Origin: an uncultured Roseburia sp.
Lineage (GTDB): Bacteria > Bacillota_A > Clostridia > Lachnospirales > Lachnospiraceae
Direction: 5' to 3'
Assembly: GCA_900753715.1 (NCBI GenBank)
Contig: CAAEAE010000120.1
Span: 1 to 31,685, forward strand
DNA length: 31,685 bases
In this document: piece by piece, positions 1 to 8,861 of the stretch
Position numbering within the stretch: position 1 is the first letter of the stretch
How the letters are laid out: each line of letters opens with the position of its first letter
Notes under the pieces: model-generated
What the model was told of the DNA's origin: nothing
Seen by the model: only the letters and a program-made list of their open reading frames with translations
Databases searched by the model: none
Translations under genes and position numbers: made by a program

Positions 1-2026
1 AGGTAACTGCAAGACGGCATCCTCTGTGTCCCATCATTGGGTTGAACTCATGTAAAGAAGCGATGATGTTCTTGATGGTCTCAACGGATTTACCCTGAGC
101 CTTTGCAAGCTTCTCGATGTCAGCTTCCTCAGTCGGAACGAACTCATGAAGAGGCGGATCTAAGAAACGGATGGTAACTGGGTTGCCTTCCAGAGCCTCG
201 TATAATGCCTCAAAGTCTCCCTGCTGATATGGAAGAATCTTCTCAAGAGCTGCTTCTCTCTCTTCTACAGTGTCAGAGCAGATCATCTCACGGAATGCAG
301 CAATTCTGTCTTCCTCGAAGAACATATGCTCTGTACGGCAAAGACCGATACCTTCTGCACCAAGCTCACGGGCTTTCTTAGCATCTGCCGGAGTATCTGC
401 ATTGGTACGAACTTTCAGAGTTCTGAACTGATCAGCCCAAGCCATAACACGTCCGAACTCACCAGCGATTGTAGCATCAACAGTCTTGATTGCTCCATCG
501 TAGATGTTACCGGTTGTACCATCGATAGAGATGTAATCTCCCTCATGGAACTCTTTGCCAGCTAATGTGAATTTCTTATTCTCTTCGTCCATAGCGATAT
601 CGCCACATCCGGATACACAGCAGGTACCCATACCACGGGCAACTACGGCTGCATGAGATGTCATACCACCACGAACTGTTAAGATACCCTGGGATGCTTT
701 CATACCAGTGATATCTTCCGGAGAAGTCTCAAGACGTACTAATACGACTTTCTCTCCTCTTGCATTCCACTCTTCAGCATCCTCTGCTGTAAATACGATT
801 TTACCGCAGGCAGCACCCGGAGAAGCACCAAGTCCTTTTCCAATCGGTGTAGCAGCCTTTAATGCAGCAGCATCGAACTGTGGATGAAGTAATGTATCAA
901 GGTTACGAGGATCAATCATAGCAACTGCCTCTTCCGGAGTCTTATGTCCCTCGTCTACTAAATCACAAGCGATTTTAAGTGCAGCCGGAGCTGTTCTCTT
1001 ACCGTTACGGCACTGAAGCATATATAACTTCTTGTTCTCAACGGTAAACTCCATATCCTGCATATCATGGTAATGATTCTCAAGAGTCTCGCAGACTTTT
1101 AAGAACTCTGCATATGCTTCCGGGAATTCTTTCTCCATCTGAGCGATTGGCATTGGTGTACGAACACCGGCAACTACGTCCTCGCCCTGCGCATTGATTA
1201 AGAACTCACCCATGAGTTTGTTCTCACCTGTTGCAGGATCACGGGTAAATGCAACACCTGTACCGGACTCGTTGTTTAAGTTACCGAATACCATTGGCAT
1301 TACGTTTACTGCAGTACCCCAGGAATATGGGATATCGTTATCACGACGGTATACGTTTGCACGTGGGTTGTCCCATGAACGGAATACAGCTTCGATAGCA
1401 AGCTTTAACTGCTCAACAGGATCAGACGGGAAATCAGTACCTAACTGATTCTTATACTCAGCCTTGAACTGCTCTGCTAATTCTTTCAAATCAGCTGCGG
1501 TAAGGTCGATATCGAATTTAACGCCTCTCTCCTCTTTCATCTTGTCGATAAGCTGCTCGAAATATTTCTTACCAACTTCCATAACGACGTCAGAGAACAT
1601 CTGAATGAAACGTCTGTAGGAATCATATACGAAACGCTCGAATGCCGAATCCGGGTTTCCTTTAATCATTGCTGCAACTACTTCGTCATTTAAACCAAGG
1701 TTTAAGATGGTGTCCATCATACCAGGCATGGAAGCTCTTGCTCCGGAACGAACAGATACTAATAACGGATTCTCAAGATCTCCGAATTTCTTTCCGTTGA
1801 TCTCTTCCATTTTCTTAACGCCTTCCATAGCCTGTGCCATGATTTCGTCGTTAATCTTACGTCCATCTTCGTAATACTGTGTACAAGCCTCTGTTGTAAT
1901 TGTGAAGCCCTGCGGTACCGGAAGACCGATACTTGTCATCTCAGCAAGGTTTGCGCCCTTACCACCGAGAAGATTACGCATGGTCATGTCGCCTTCGCTG
2001 AACATATAAACCCATTTGTTTGCCAT
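1..2026 (-). CDS. ppdK: Pyruvate, phosphate dikinase (3' end outside window)
   Basis: Interconverts pyruvate + ATP + Pi and PEP + AMP + PPi in the cytoplasm; in anaerobic Firmicutes it often works with PPi-linked glycolysis. About 675 codons of a family usually near 875 residues are visible, so the C-terminal part of the PEP/pyruvate barrel, including the catalytic Cys near residue 830 in the Clostridium symbiosum enzyme, is cut off by the window edge. The start at 2026 gives MANKWVYMFSEGDMTMRNLL, followed by the N-terminal ATP-grasp signature GGKGANLAEM, and has an AGGAGGAAT ribosome site. The phosphohistidine motif GGMTSHAAVVARGMG is present with the catalytic His at residue 458 (codon 653-655), close to His455 of the C. 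symbiosum enzyme. It has its own promoter and follows the secreted LRR protein gene. Family identity is very secure. Confidence 0.97.
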   Translation of the reverse strand, partial: MANKWVYMFSEGDMTMRNLLGGKGANLAEMTSIGLPVPQGFTITTEACTQYYEDGRKINDEIMAQAMEGVKKMEEINGKKFGDLENPLLVSVRSGARASMPGMMDTILNLGLNDEVVAAMIKGNPDSAFERFVYDSYRRFIQMFSDVVMEVGKKYFEQLIDKMKEERGVKFDIDLTAADLKELAEQFKAEYKNQLGTDFPSDPVEQLKLAIEAVFRSWDNPRANVYRRDNDIPYSWGTAVNVMPMVFGNLNNESGTGVAFTRDPATGENKLMGEFLINAQGEDVVAGVRTPMPIAQMEKEFPEAYAEFLKVCETLENHYHDMQDMEFTVENKKLYMLQCRNGKRTAPAALKIACDLVDEGHKTPEEAVAMIDPRNLDTLLHPQFDAAALKAATPIGKGLGASPGAACGKIVFTAEDAEEWNARGEKVVLVRLETSPEDITGMKASQGILTVRGGMTSHAAVVARGMGTCCVSGCGDIAMDEENKKFTLAGKEFHEGDYISIDGTTGNIYDGAIKTVDATIAGEFGRVMAWADQFRTLKVRTNADTPADAKKARELGAEGIGLCRTEHMFFEEDRIAAFREMICSDTVEEREAALEKILPYQQGDFEALYEALEGNPVTIRFLDPPLHEFVPTEEADIEKLAKAQGKSVETIKNIIASLHEFNPMMGHRGCRLAVT

Positions 2027-2090
2027 TTTGACTATTCCTCCTAAATCAATTTACTCTAGAAAAGTGCGTGTCCCTAATGCGCACATACAT

Positions 2091-2118
2091 ATCTTAACAT
2101 AATTATGATTATTTGCAA
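2091..2118 (-). promoter_or_regulatory. Predicted promoter of ppdK
   Basis: Read on the minus strand, TTGCAA (2113-2118) and TAAGAT (2091-2096) are separated by 16 bases, and TAAGAT is preceded by TATGT, giving an extended -10 (TGn). The transcript would have a leader of about 60 bases. That leader contains a small GTGCG/CGCAC stem (2064-2084). The same TTGCAA/16/TGnTAAGAT layout occurs upstream of aroA. Confidence 0.55.
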
Positions 2119-2159
2119 CAATTTTTTTGTTATTTTTTTGTCATTTTTTGTATGTATTT

Positions 2160-2194
2160 CACAATTCGAAATTGTGTTTCATGATGTGAAACAC
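2160..2194. repeat. Two interlocking perfect hairpins between the LRR gene and ppdK
   Basis: CACAATT-cga-AATTGTG (2160-2176) overlaps GTGTTTCA-tgatg-TGAAACAC (2174-2194) by three bases; both arms are perfect (7 and 8 base pairs). They lie just past the stop codon of the secreted LRR protein gene. On the minus strand the hairpins are followed by A-rich, not T-rich, sequence, so this is not a textbook intrinsic terminator. It could stabilise the 3' end of the mRNA or be an operator. Confidence 0.5.
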
Positions 2195-2207
2195 AGTACT
2201 GCATCTT

Positions 2208-4760
2208 TTATTTCTTTTTCCACTTTGCATAAAGTGTTATTTTTCCGGTACTGCCCTTCTTAATGGAGGTTACCTTCTTGGTACATTTCTTATCACTGTA
2301 CCATCCTTTAAACACATATCCCTTTCTCGACGGATTCGCCAGCTTAATGGTCTTTGAAGTAACAGTGTACGTTTTCGGATTTTTCTTATGATTCTTTCCT
2401 CCGTTCAGTTTGTAGGTAACCGTATACTTTTCCTTTGCCCACTTTGCATACAGCGTTACTTTTCCGGTACTACCTTTTTCTATTGCAGTCACTTTTTTCT
2501 TATAATTTTTATCGCGATACCATCCCTTAAACACGTATCCTTTTTTTGACGGGTTCGCCAGTTTTATCGTGTTCGAAGTGATATTATATGTCTTCGGATT
2601 CTTCTTATGATTCTTTCCTCCGTCCAGCTTGTATGTAATCTGATACTGTGTTTTTTTCCACTGGGCATATAAAGTTACAACCTCATCCGCATTTTTTGTC
2701 AGATTATTTACGCGGACATTTTCCTTATAAAGGGTTCCCTTTCCATCTGCCTGCGTATTCCATCCTGCAAACGTATAGCCCTTCTTCTGATAGCTGTTAT
2801 CAAGACATTGCTCTTCATTTGCCGCACACTGTCTGGTACCCATTTTTCCTTTTGTTGCGCCGTTTCCATCAAATTTTATTTTATAACGGTATGGACACAC
2901 CGTAACCGGAACGTCTTGTTTAAATGCGTCTGCATTAATTTTATCTTTTGACAGACTTGTTATTACATATATTTTCTCAGGTCCGCCTGTCTTTTTCCAG
3001 GAAAATGCCTCGCTTCCAATCTCTGCAACAGTCTTTGGCAGCCTTATCACCCCAAGCAGACTGCTGTCCTCATAAAATGCGTGATCTTCGATTGTTTTTA
3101 CCACCGTCCCGGAAAGGTCAAGTTCCCCTGTCAAATTTTTACAGGATGCAAAAGCATATCTGCCAATAGTCGTTAATGTTTTGGGAAATTTCACATTTTC
3201 CAGTGCACTGCAGCCGTAAAATGTGTTATAACCAATTTCCGTTATATTGTTTGGCATTTTCACCGTTTTCAATGCACTACAGCCTTCAAATGTGCCTTCT
3301 AACTTCGTTATCCCTGTCTGGGATAAGTCCACCTCTTCTAACGAGGTGCAGTTTACAAATGCTTTTTCAATCGATGTTAACGTTTTTGGCAGTTTTACCG
3401 TTTTTAATGCTGTACAGCCATTATAAGTACTGCCCCATATTTCTGTTAATGGAAGTCCTGATAAATCTGCATCTTCTAGTGAAGTGCATCCTGCAAATGC
3501 ATTGCCCATATCGGTTAAGGTTTTCGGCAATTTCACAGTTTTTAGCGAACTGCAATCGCTAAATGTACCCTGCATCTGTGTTATCGCTGTCTGCGACAAA
3601 TCTATTTCTTCTAATGATGCACAGTTATCAAATGCACCGTAAATCATTGTTAAGGTATTCGGTAATTTTACCGTTTTTAAAGAGGTACAATTCAAAAACA
3701 ATCTATTCTCAATTACCGTTATCCCTGTCTGTGACAAATCCGCTTCTTCCAACAGAGTACAGTCTGCAAATACACCCGCTCCATCATTCACTTTCAGCAC
3801 ATCGATATTTTCAAATCCGGCACACTTTACCTTACGGATGTTCTTATTTTTTACAGCAGCTAAATTGAAATACCAGTTTCCCGTGCTCCATGTATTGGCA
3901 TTTCTCGGTGTAATCAGGCTGTAATATACCTCATCCTTCAACAAACCGTAAATTCTAAATACCTCATGATTTGATAATTCTGCAATCTCCTCCGGTGTCA
4001 GGTCAAAATATCCATAAGAATACCCCTGGTACTCCCATTCTTTCTCTGTCGTATAGTGATTACGACTGCACCATGTAGCATCTGCAAAAATCCATTTCCC
4101 ATTTTCACTGTCATACGCGGCATTATACTCATGAGCATACCCCTCTAAGTTCATGGATGGAATTCCAATAGAAATGAGCAATGTGCTCATAAGTTTCGCA
4201 TAACCGGAACATACGGCACGCTTTTGCGTATATACCTCATACGGAGACCAATAACTTGGCTTTTTATTATAATAGGCATAGTCATCATAATAAGTTCTGT
4301 CCGCAACAAATGCCGTAATCGCTTTTATTTTCTCATACTGAGTCGTACAACCAGCAACCGCCTGTAATGCAGCCTGCTTTAATTCTTCATACTGGGCATC
4401 TGTCATGTATGCCCTCTCGGGGTCCGCCAAAAAGTACTCCGGGTCTGCATATTTGTTAATCAGATTCCAGGCCTTCTGCTCTGCTGCAATCTCTGCTTCA
4501 CTCGCATTGCCTGCATATTCGATGACAGACACCACCTCTGTCGCTTCTTCCGTTACTTCTTCCGTTTCGGTTACCTCCTCTGGCTCTTCTGTCACTTCTT
4601 CCTCTTCGGTTACCTCCTCCGGCTCTTCCGTTGGTTCTTCTGTTGCTAACTCTATCTCTATTGATTCTTCTGTACTTGCCAGCGTATCAAATGGTATTCC
4701 ACTGATGAAAATTGTCGCCGCCAAAATGGCAGCAAATCCTTTCTTCATTGTTCTCTTCAT
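2208..4760 (-). CDS. Secreted protein: transglutaminase-like domain, leucine-rich repeats, three B-repeats
   Basis: Function unknown; probably an exported surface or secreted protein. From the ATG at 4760 it has 850 residues: a signal peptide (MKRTMKKGFAAILAATIFIS..., cleavage near residue 28), a Glu/Thr-rich spacer with a 13-residue repeat (about 37-75), a transglutaminase-like domain with an apparent Cys-His-Asp triad (C184 in RAVCSGYA, H210 in GYAHEYN, D227 in FADATW), BspA-type LRR_5 repeats (about 315-590), and three Listeria/Bacteroides B-repeats (626-702, 706-774, 779-847). No LPXTG motif or C-terminal membrane anchor is seen, so attachment is unexplained. I chose 4760 because AAGGGA lies upstream and the signal peptide then begins with MKRTMKK; an ATG at 4785-4787 would add nine residues but has a poor ribosome site. 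It follows a terminator after glyS, and I find no convincing promoter of its own. Confidence 0.88.
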   Translation of the reverse strand: MKRTMKKGFAAILAATIFISGIPFDTLASTEESIEIELATEEPTEEPEEVTEEEEVTEEPEEVTETEEVTEEATEVVSVIEYAGNASEAEIAAEQKAWNLINKYADPEYFLADPERAYMTDAQYEELKQAALQAVAGCTTQYEKIKAITAFVADRTYYDDYAYYNKKPSYWSPYEVYTQKRAVCSGYAKLMSTLLISIGIPSMNLEGYAHEYNAAYDSENGKWIFADATWCSRNHYTTEKEWEYQGYSYGYFDLTPEEIAELSNHEVFRIYGLLKDEVYYSLITPRNANTWSTGNWYFNLAAVKNKNIRKVKCAGFENIDVLKVNDGAGVFADCTLLEEADLSQTGITVIENRLFLNCTSLKTVKLPNTLTMIYGAFDNCASLEEIDLSQTAITQMQGTFSDCSSLKTVKLPKTLTDMGNAFAGCTSLEDADLSGLPLTEIWGSTYNGCTALKTVKLPKTLTSIEKAFVNCTSLEEVDLSQTGITKLEGTFEGCSALKTVKMPNNITEIGYNTFYGCSALENVKFPKTLTTIGRYAFASCKNLTGELDLSGTVVKTIEDHAFYEDSSLLGVIRLPKTVAEIGSEAFSWKKTGGPEKIYVITSLSKDKINADAFKQDVPVTVCPYRYKIKFDGNGATKGKMGTRQCAANEEQCLDNSYQKKGYTFAGWNTQADGKGTLYKENVRVNNLTKNADEVVTLYAQWKKTQYQITYKLDGGKNHKKNPKTYNITSNTIKLANPSKKGYVFKGWYRDKNYKKKVTAIEKGSTGKVTLYAKWAKEKYTVTYKLNGGKNHKKNPKTYTVTSKTIKLANPSRKGYVFKGWYSDKKCTKKVTSIKKGSTGKITLYAKWKKK
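2220..2426 (-). repeat. B-repeat coding unit, copy 3
   Basis: This codes residues 779-847 of the secreted LRR protein (YTVTYKLNGGKNHKKNPKTY ... TLYAKW). It matches the preceding unit at both protein and DNA level, with an exact offset of 219 bases, pointing to a fairly recent in-frame duplication. Confidence 0.8.
2439..2645 (-). repeat. B-repeat coding unit, copy 2
   Basis: This codes residues 706-774 of the secreted LRR protein (YQITYKLDGGKNHKKNPKTY ... TLYAKW) and is nearly identical to copy 3. Copy 1 (about 2655-2885) shares the fold signature (FAGW, TLYAQW) but has diverged strongly, so copies 2 and 3 are the younger duplication. Confidence 0.8.
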
Positions 4761-4808
4761 AAACTCATGCTTTCCCTTCATCTGCATTGCACTTCAACTT
4801 ATATGGCA

Positions 4809-4849
4809 GAAACCGCCTCTCCCCAAATTATCCATCTGGGAAGCGGCGG
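4809..4849 (-). terminator. Intrinsic terminator after glyS
   Basis: On the minus strand, CCGCCGCTTCCCA pairs with TGGGGAGAGGCGG (13 positions, one mismatch and one G-U pair) around an 11-base loop, and TTTCT follows. The T-run is short, so some read-through into the secreted LRR gene is plausible. Confidence 0.6.
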
Positions 4850-4876
4850 CTCCATTTTCATTTCAAATTTGTTCTT

Positions 4877-6274
4877 TTACCATGCAAATTTTTTCTCAAA
4901 ATAAGCATTTAAGTCTTCAATCTTTACGCGCTCCTGCTCCATTGTATCACGGTCACGGACGGTAACTGCACCATCGGTCTCGGAGTCGAAATCATAGGTT
5001 ACGCAGAACGGTGTACCGATTTCATCCTGTCTGCGGTATCTCTTTCCAATGTTTCCTCTGTCATCAAATTCACAGTTGTATTTCTTGGAAAGCTGTGCAT
5101 AAACCTTCTCTGCTCCCTCGGAAAGCTTCTTAGAGAGCGGAAGCACACCGATTTTAACCGGCGCAAGTGCCGGATGGAAATGAAGAACGGTTCTCATATC
5201 CGGTTTCTCTTCCGTACCGATATTTTCCTCATCATAAGCTGCACAGAGGAATGCAAGAACCACACGGTCTGCTCCGAGTGACGGCTCGATGACATACGGT
5301 ACATATCTTTCATTCTTCTCATCATCAAAGTATGTAAGATCCTGTCCGGAAGTATTCTGATGCCGGGTCAGATCGTAATCGGTACGGTCAGCGATTCCCC
5401 ATAATTCTCCCCATCCAAACGGGAATAAGAATTCGATATCGGTTGTTCCCTTAGAATAGAAGCTAAGCTCCTCCGGTGAGTGGTCACGCAGACGCATCTC
5501 ATCCTCCTTGATTCCAAGAGAAATCAGCCAGTCACGGCAAAAGCCTCTCCAGTACTGGAACCACTCTAAATCGGTTCCAGGCTCACAGAAGAACTCTAAC
5601 TCCATCTGCTCGAACTCTCTGGTACGGAAGGTAAAATTACCCGGTGTAATCTCGTTTCGGAAAGATTTTCCAACCTGTCCGATTCCAAACGGAATCTTCT
5701 TTCTGGAGGTACGCTGTACATTCTTGAAGTTTACGAAAATTCCCTGTGCGGTCTCCGGTCTTAAATAAACGGTATTTTTTGCATCCTCGGTTACGCCCTG
5801 GAAGGTCTTGAACATCAGGTTGAACTGACGAATATCGGTAAAATTGTGTTTTCCACAGGTCGGACATGGAATCTGGTTCTCCTCGATAAAGTCACGCATT
5901 TCTTCCTGGCTCCATCCGTCTACAGAACCTTTTAATTCAATCTTTTTCTCTGCTGCAAAGTCTTCAATCAACTTATCCGCACGGAAACGCTCATGACATT
6001 CCTTGCAGTCCATCAGCGGGTCGGAAAAGCCGCCTAAATGTCCGGAAGCTACCCACGTCTGCGGATTCATAAGAATTGCACAGTCAACACCTACATTGTA
6101 AGGGTTCTCCTGAATAAATTTCTGCCACCATGCTCTCTTGACATTATTTTTCAGTTCCACACCCAGATTTCCATAATCCCAGGTATTTGCAAGACCGCCG
6201 TAAATCTCTGATCCCGGATAAACAAATCCTCTTGATTTTGCCAGCGCTACAATTTTGTCCATTGATTTTTCCAT
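4877..6274 (-). CDS. glyS: Glycyl-tRNA synthetase, single-chain (alpha2) type
   Basis: Charges tRNA-Gly with glycine. The 465 residues match the dimeric class II enzyme of archaea, eukaryotes and many Gram-positive bacteria, not the two-gene GlyQ/GlyS form. Visible features are the N-terminal [13 protein letters not shown] signature, a candidate zinc site (C90xxC93 and C137xxC140), class II motif 2 (FRNEITP, about 205-211, then [10 protein letters not shown]), motif 3 ([14 protein letters not shown], about 330-343) and an anticodon-binding domain from about 375. The ATG at 6274 has GAGAGGAAC upstream. The gene begins 14 bases after the lipoprotein gene and must share its transcript. I looked for a T-box leader in this short gap and there is no room for one. 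Confidence 0.97.
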   Translation of the reverse strand: MEKSMDKIVALAKSRGFVYPGSEIYGGLANTWDYGNLGVELKNNVKRAWWQKFIQENPYNVGVDCAILMNPQTWVASGHLGGFSDPLMDCKECHERFRADKLIEDFAAEKKIELKGSVDGWSQEEMRDFIEENQIPCPTCGKHNFTDIRQFNLMFKTFQGVTEDAKNTVYLRPETAQGIFVNFKNVQRTSRKKIPFGIGQVGKSFRNEITPGNFTFRTREFEQMELEFFCEPGTDLEWFQYWRGFCRDWLISLGIKEDEMRLRDHSPEELSFYSKGTTDIEFLFPFGWGELWGIADRTDYDLTRHQNTSGQDLTYFDDEKNERYVPYVIEPSLGADRVVLAFLCAAYDEENIGTEEKPDMRTVLHFHPALAPVKIGVLPLSKKLSEGAEKVYAQLSKKYNCEFDDRGNIGKRYRRQDEIGTPFCVTYDFDSETDGAVTVRDRDTMEQERVKIEDLNAYFEKKFAW

Positions 6275-6288
6275 AATATGTTCCTCTC

Positions 6289-6921
6289 TTATTTATATAT
6301 GATATAAGTATAAACTTCCGTCTCAAAAGAATCTTCCGGTGTTCCATCCTGCCAGATGGAAACGGTATCTTCCGCTGTCAGCTCCACATCGTCTCCGGAT
6401 ACAAAACAAATTTCTCCCGGTACTTTTACACTGATATGGTTTGCTTTTATAATCACTGCCTTTAAGTTGCTGTCACCATAAATATCCTGTGACGATGCAG
6501 CCGTCTCGGTAACTTTCCCATCCTCGACCGTCTTAAAGTCCACATCAAACCCGTAACCATCTGCAAGCGCCTTCACAACCTTGCCCTGATAAAGTTCGAT
6601 TCCGTTAAATCCGACGTAATCTTCCACGGTATCATACGCTAATGTCAGTTTTGCCACACCGTTCTCCACGGAAAGGTCTTTTAAGCTGACAGTTCCCTTC
6701 CCATTCGCCGTTGTGTACTGCTCCACTTCATCTTCCACAAAAGACTTTAATTCCTCCTGGCTGTAATAAGACTGGTCAAGTTCGCCTACATCCACGGACG
6801 TCACACCGCCTTTTTTGTCCACATACACCAAATCAGACTCTGCGGTGACGTTCTCTCCGCACCCTGCAAACAGCATCATGCCAATCAGCACAGACAAGAT
6901 TATTCCTAAACTTTTCTTCAT
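6289..6921 (-). CDS. Predicted lipoprotein of unknown function
   Basis: A 210-residue exported lipoprotein. The N-terminus [20 protein letters not shown] ends in a lipobox (LFAG-C21), predicting lipid attachment at Cys21 and anchoring on the outer face of the membrane. The rest is acidic and beta-strand-like in composition, with no recognisable catalytic motif and no further membrane segment. The start at 6921 has GGAGGAG eight bases upstream. A near-consensus promoter lies just in front and glyS follows directly, so this lipoprotein heads the glyS transcript. I cannot name a family. Confidence 0.85.
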   Translation of the reverse strand: MKKSLGIILSVLIGMMLFAGCGENVTAESDLVYVDKKGGVTSVDVGELDQSYYSQEELKSFVEDEVEQYTTANGKGTVSLKDLSVENGVAKLTLAYDTVEDYVGFNGIELYQGKVVKALADGYGFDVDFKTVEDGKVTETAASSQDIYGDSNLKAVIIKANHISVKVPGEICFVSGDDVELTAEDTVSIWQDGTPEDSFETEVYTYIIYK

Positions 6922-6970
6922 GATTGCTCCTCCACGCCGTTACCAGCGTTATATTTCACACTGTCATGCT

Positions 6971-6999
6971 ATTATACTATTTTCGATGTGCGATTTCAA
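6971..6999 (-). promoter_or_regulatory. Strong promoter of the lipoprotein-glyS unit
   Basis: On the minus strand, TTGAAA (6994-6999) and a perfect TATAAT (6971-6976) are spaced by 17 bases. The -35 hexamer overlaps the stop codon of recO, so the two transcription units abut without a terminator between them. Confidence 0.75.
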
Positions 7000-7757
7000 C
7001 CGCTAATCTCCTCAAAAATTTTTAACGACTTAAATGTCCGGTCAATATATGTAGCGGTATAGTTTTTGAGAATGGCTTCAAGTTCTAACAGTACTTCCTC
7101 GCTGACTGCAAATGTGAACAGTTTCTCCACCGGTGTGGAGAGCACAAACTGCATCGTATAGAGCGCAGATTCCTGCAGATGCAGGACGTTTCCGTTTGCC
7201 GGCATGTTATTTGCCGCCTTGCACGCCGTACAGAGCGTTCCTCCACGTCTTACGGAAAACCACTCTAATTTCTCCCTGCTGCCACATGACAGACAGGAAA
7301 ATACATTTGGTCCTTCTCCGTTTATTGCCATCGCCTTTAATTCATAGATGACACGCACGAGCCGGTTGTCGTATCTGTCACTCTCAAGGGCACGCAATGA
7401 CTGGTACAGCAGCTTTAGCATCTGCGTCTCGTCCTGGTTCTCCTGACAGTAGTAATCTGCAAACTCCAGAAAATAAAATCCGTAGTATGCCGCCGTATAA
7501 TCTGCCGCAAGTTCCCGGAAATAATTCTGGATTGTTGTTTTTGCTAACGTATAGCTGTTTCGCCCTTCAAACAGTTCAAATTCACCAAAAGAAAAAGGAT
7601 TCGTCGCAGCCATGAACTGACTGCCAGGTTTTCTGGCACCCCTGGCAAAGGCTGTGATTTTTCCTCTTTCTCTGGTAAGCAGTGTGATTCTCTTGTCATA
7701 ATCGCCAATCGGCATTACATTTAAGACCATCCCGGTCACTACGATATTCTGTCCCAT
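6996..7757 (-). CDS. recO: DNA repair protein RecO
   Basis: Recombination mediator that works with RecF/RecR to load RecA on single-stranded DNA. The 253 residues are the usual length. The N-terminal OB-fold core shows DKRITLLTRERGKITAFARG (21-40), typical of the family, and a four-Cys zinc site is visible (C155/C158 in SCLSC, C176/C179 in CTAC). The ATG at 7757 has an AGGAAG ribosome site and matches where RecO proteins begin. That start lies inside the upstream YqzL-like gene, out of frame, overlapping it by 62 bases. The era-yqzL-recO order is conserved in many Firmicutes and supports the call. Confidence 0.95.
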   Translation of the reverse strand: MGQNIVVTGMVLNVMPIGDYDKRITLLTRERGKITAFARGARKPGSQFMAATNPFSFGEFELFEGRNSYTLAKTTIQNYFRELAADYTAAYYGFYFLEFADYYCQENQDETQMLKLLYQSLRALESDRYDNRLVRVIYELKAMAINGEGPNVFSCLSCGSREKLEWFSVRRGGTLCTACKAANNMPANGNVLHLQESALYTMQFVLSTPVEKLFTFAVSEEVLLELEAILKNYTATYIDRTFKSLKIFEEISG

Positions 7758-7851
7758 CCGGTCTTTCTTCCTGTTCTTTCCTTGCAGTGCAAAACTCTAA
7801 ATAATCAGTTACTTTTCCTGATGCTTCAAATACTTTCCAGGCTTCATCCAT
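7696..7851 (-). CDS. YqzL-like small protein
   Basis: A 51-residue protein starting MDEAWKVFEASGKVTDYLEF. The W-K-V-F-x-x-(S/T)-G-x-(V/I)-x-x-Y-L pattern is the hallmark of the YqzL family, whose gene sits between era and recO in Bacillus; the same location here is strong support. The function of the family is not established to my knowledge. The ATG at 7851 was chosen over 7881 because CAGGAGGGAG lies directly upstream. The last 20 codons run, in another frame, through the start of recO, so the C-terminal tail beyond the conserved core (rich in R, D and E) is probably free to vary. Translational coupling to recO is likely. Confidence 0.8.
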   Translation of the reverse strand: MDEAWKVFEASGKVTDYLEFCTARKEQEERPDGTEYRSDRDGLKCNADWRL

Positions 7852-7942
7852 GGGCGCTCCCTCCTGTCGCTTTTCTAACATTAGGTTGTCCCCGGATGGT
7901 TGTTCTATACCAGAAAAAAATTCCCAGTTTCCTTAAGCCTGC

Positions 7943-8851
7943 TTAGATTTCGTCCTTATTGTAACCAAAATTTTTCATCAGATAGTCGCTGTCGCGCCAG
8001 TCCTTCTTTACTTTTACCCACAATTTCAGGTTCACCTTTGCTTCAAGGAGCTGCTCCATCTCATAACGGGCATTCGAGCCGATTTTTTTGAGCATTGCTC
8101 CGCCTTTTCCGATAATAATGCCCTTATGCGATTCCCGCTCACAGACAATTGTCGCATCAATATCGATGATGTCCTGATTTTTACGCTGCTTCATACGGTC
8201 AATTTCCACGGCTATTCCGTGTGGTATCTCATCGTCTAAAGCATGCAGTGCTTTCTCACGGATAATTTCCGCCACAATGGCACGCTCCGGCTGATCCGTT
8301 ACCGTATCTTCATCATAGAACATCGGACCATACGGCAGATATTTAAAAATCATATCCACGACCGTATCCAGGTTCTGCTCGCGCAGTGCGGACGCCGGTA
8401 TAATTTCCTCGAAATCATAGATTTTACGGTAGGTGTCGATAAATTCCAGCACCTTATCCTTCTCCACGGTATCCACCTTGTTAATCACAAGAATGACCGG
8501 TGTATTCACTTTTTTGATCTGTTCTGCAATATGCTGTTCTCCGGCTCCGATAAAATTCGTTGGCTCCACAAGCCATAAAATGACATCCACTTCATTTAAC
8601 GTGCTTTCTGCTACGTTTACCATATATTCGCCGAGTTTATTTTTTGCCTTGTGAATTCCCGGCGTATCCAAAAAGACAATCTGCCCGCGTTCCATGTCCG
8701 TATATACCGTCTGGATACGGTTTCTTGTTGTCTGCGGTTTCTTTGATGTAATCGCAATTTTCTGTCCAATCAGATGATTCATCAATGTAGATTTTCCAAC
8801 GTTTGGTCTGCCGATAATCGTGACAAACCCAGATTTAAAGCTTTCGTTCAT
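7943..8851 (-). CDS. era: GTPase Era
   Basis: Ribosome-assembly GTPase that binds the 3' end of 16S rRNA through a C-terminal KH domain. From 8851 it has 302 residues, the usual length: G1 GRPNVGKS (14-21), G2 Thr in TTRN, G3 DTPG (62-65), G4 NKVD (124-127), G5 SAL (about 154-156) and the KH GIIIGKGG loop in the C-terminal third. I prefer 8851 over the in-frame ATG at 8869 because AAGAGGA is seven bases upstream and the choice avoids overlapping the peptidase gene; the longer form would add MDKRIK. The gene starts 10 bases after the M16C peptidase stop codon. Confidence 0.96.
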   Translation of the reverse strand: MNESFKSGFVTIIGRPNVGKSTLMNHLIGQKIAITSKKPQTTRNRIQTVYTDMERGQIVFLDTPGIHKAKNKLGEYMVNVAESTLNEVDVILWLVEPTNFIGAGEQHIAEQIKKVNTPVILVINKVDTVEKDKVLEFIDTYRKIYDFEEIIPASALREQNLDTVVDMIFKYLPYGPMFYDEDTVTDQPERAIVAEIIREKALHALDDEIPHGIAVEIDRMKQRKNQDIIDIDATIVCERESHKGIIIGKGGAMLKKIGSNARYEMEQLLEAKVNLKLWVKVKKDWRDSDYLMKNFGYNKDEI

Positions 8852-8861
8852 TTTTATCCTC

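Noticed and set aside
4405..4965. Plus-strand 186-codon open frame rich in Ser/Val
   Set aside because: It is the shadow of the Glu/Thr-rich repeat of the secreted LRR protein and of the glyS 3' end, with no ribosome site.
6275..6288. T-box leader for glyS
   Set aside because: Only 14 bases separate glyS from the lipoprotein gene, and the roughly 50-base leader of that gene is too short for a T-box.
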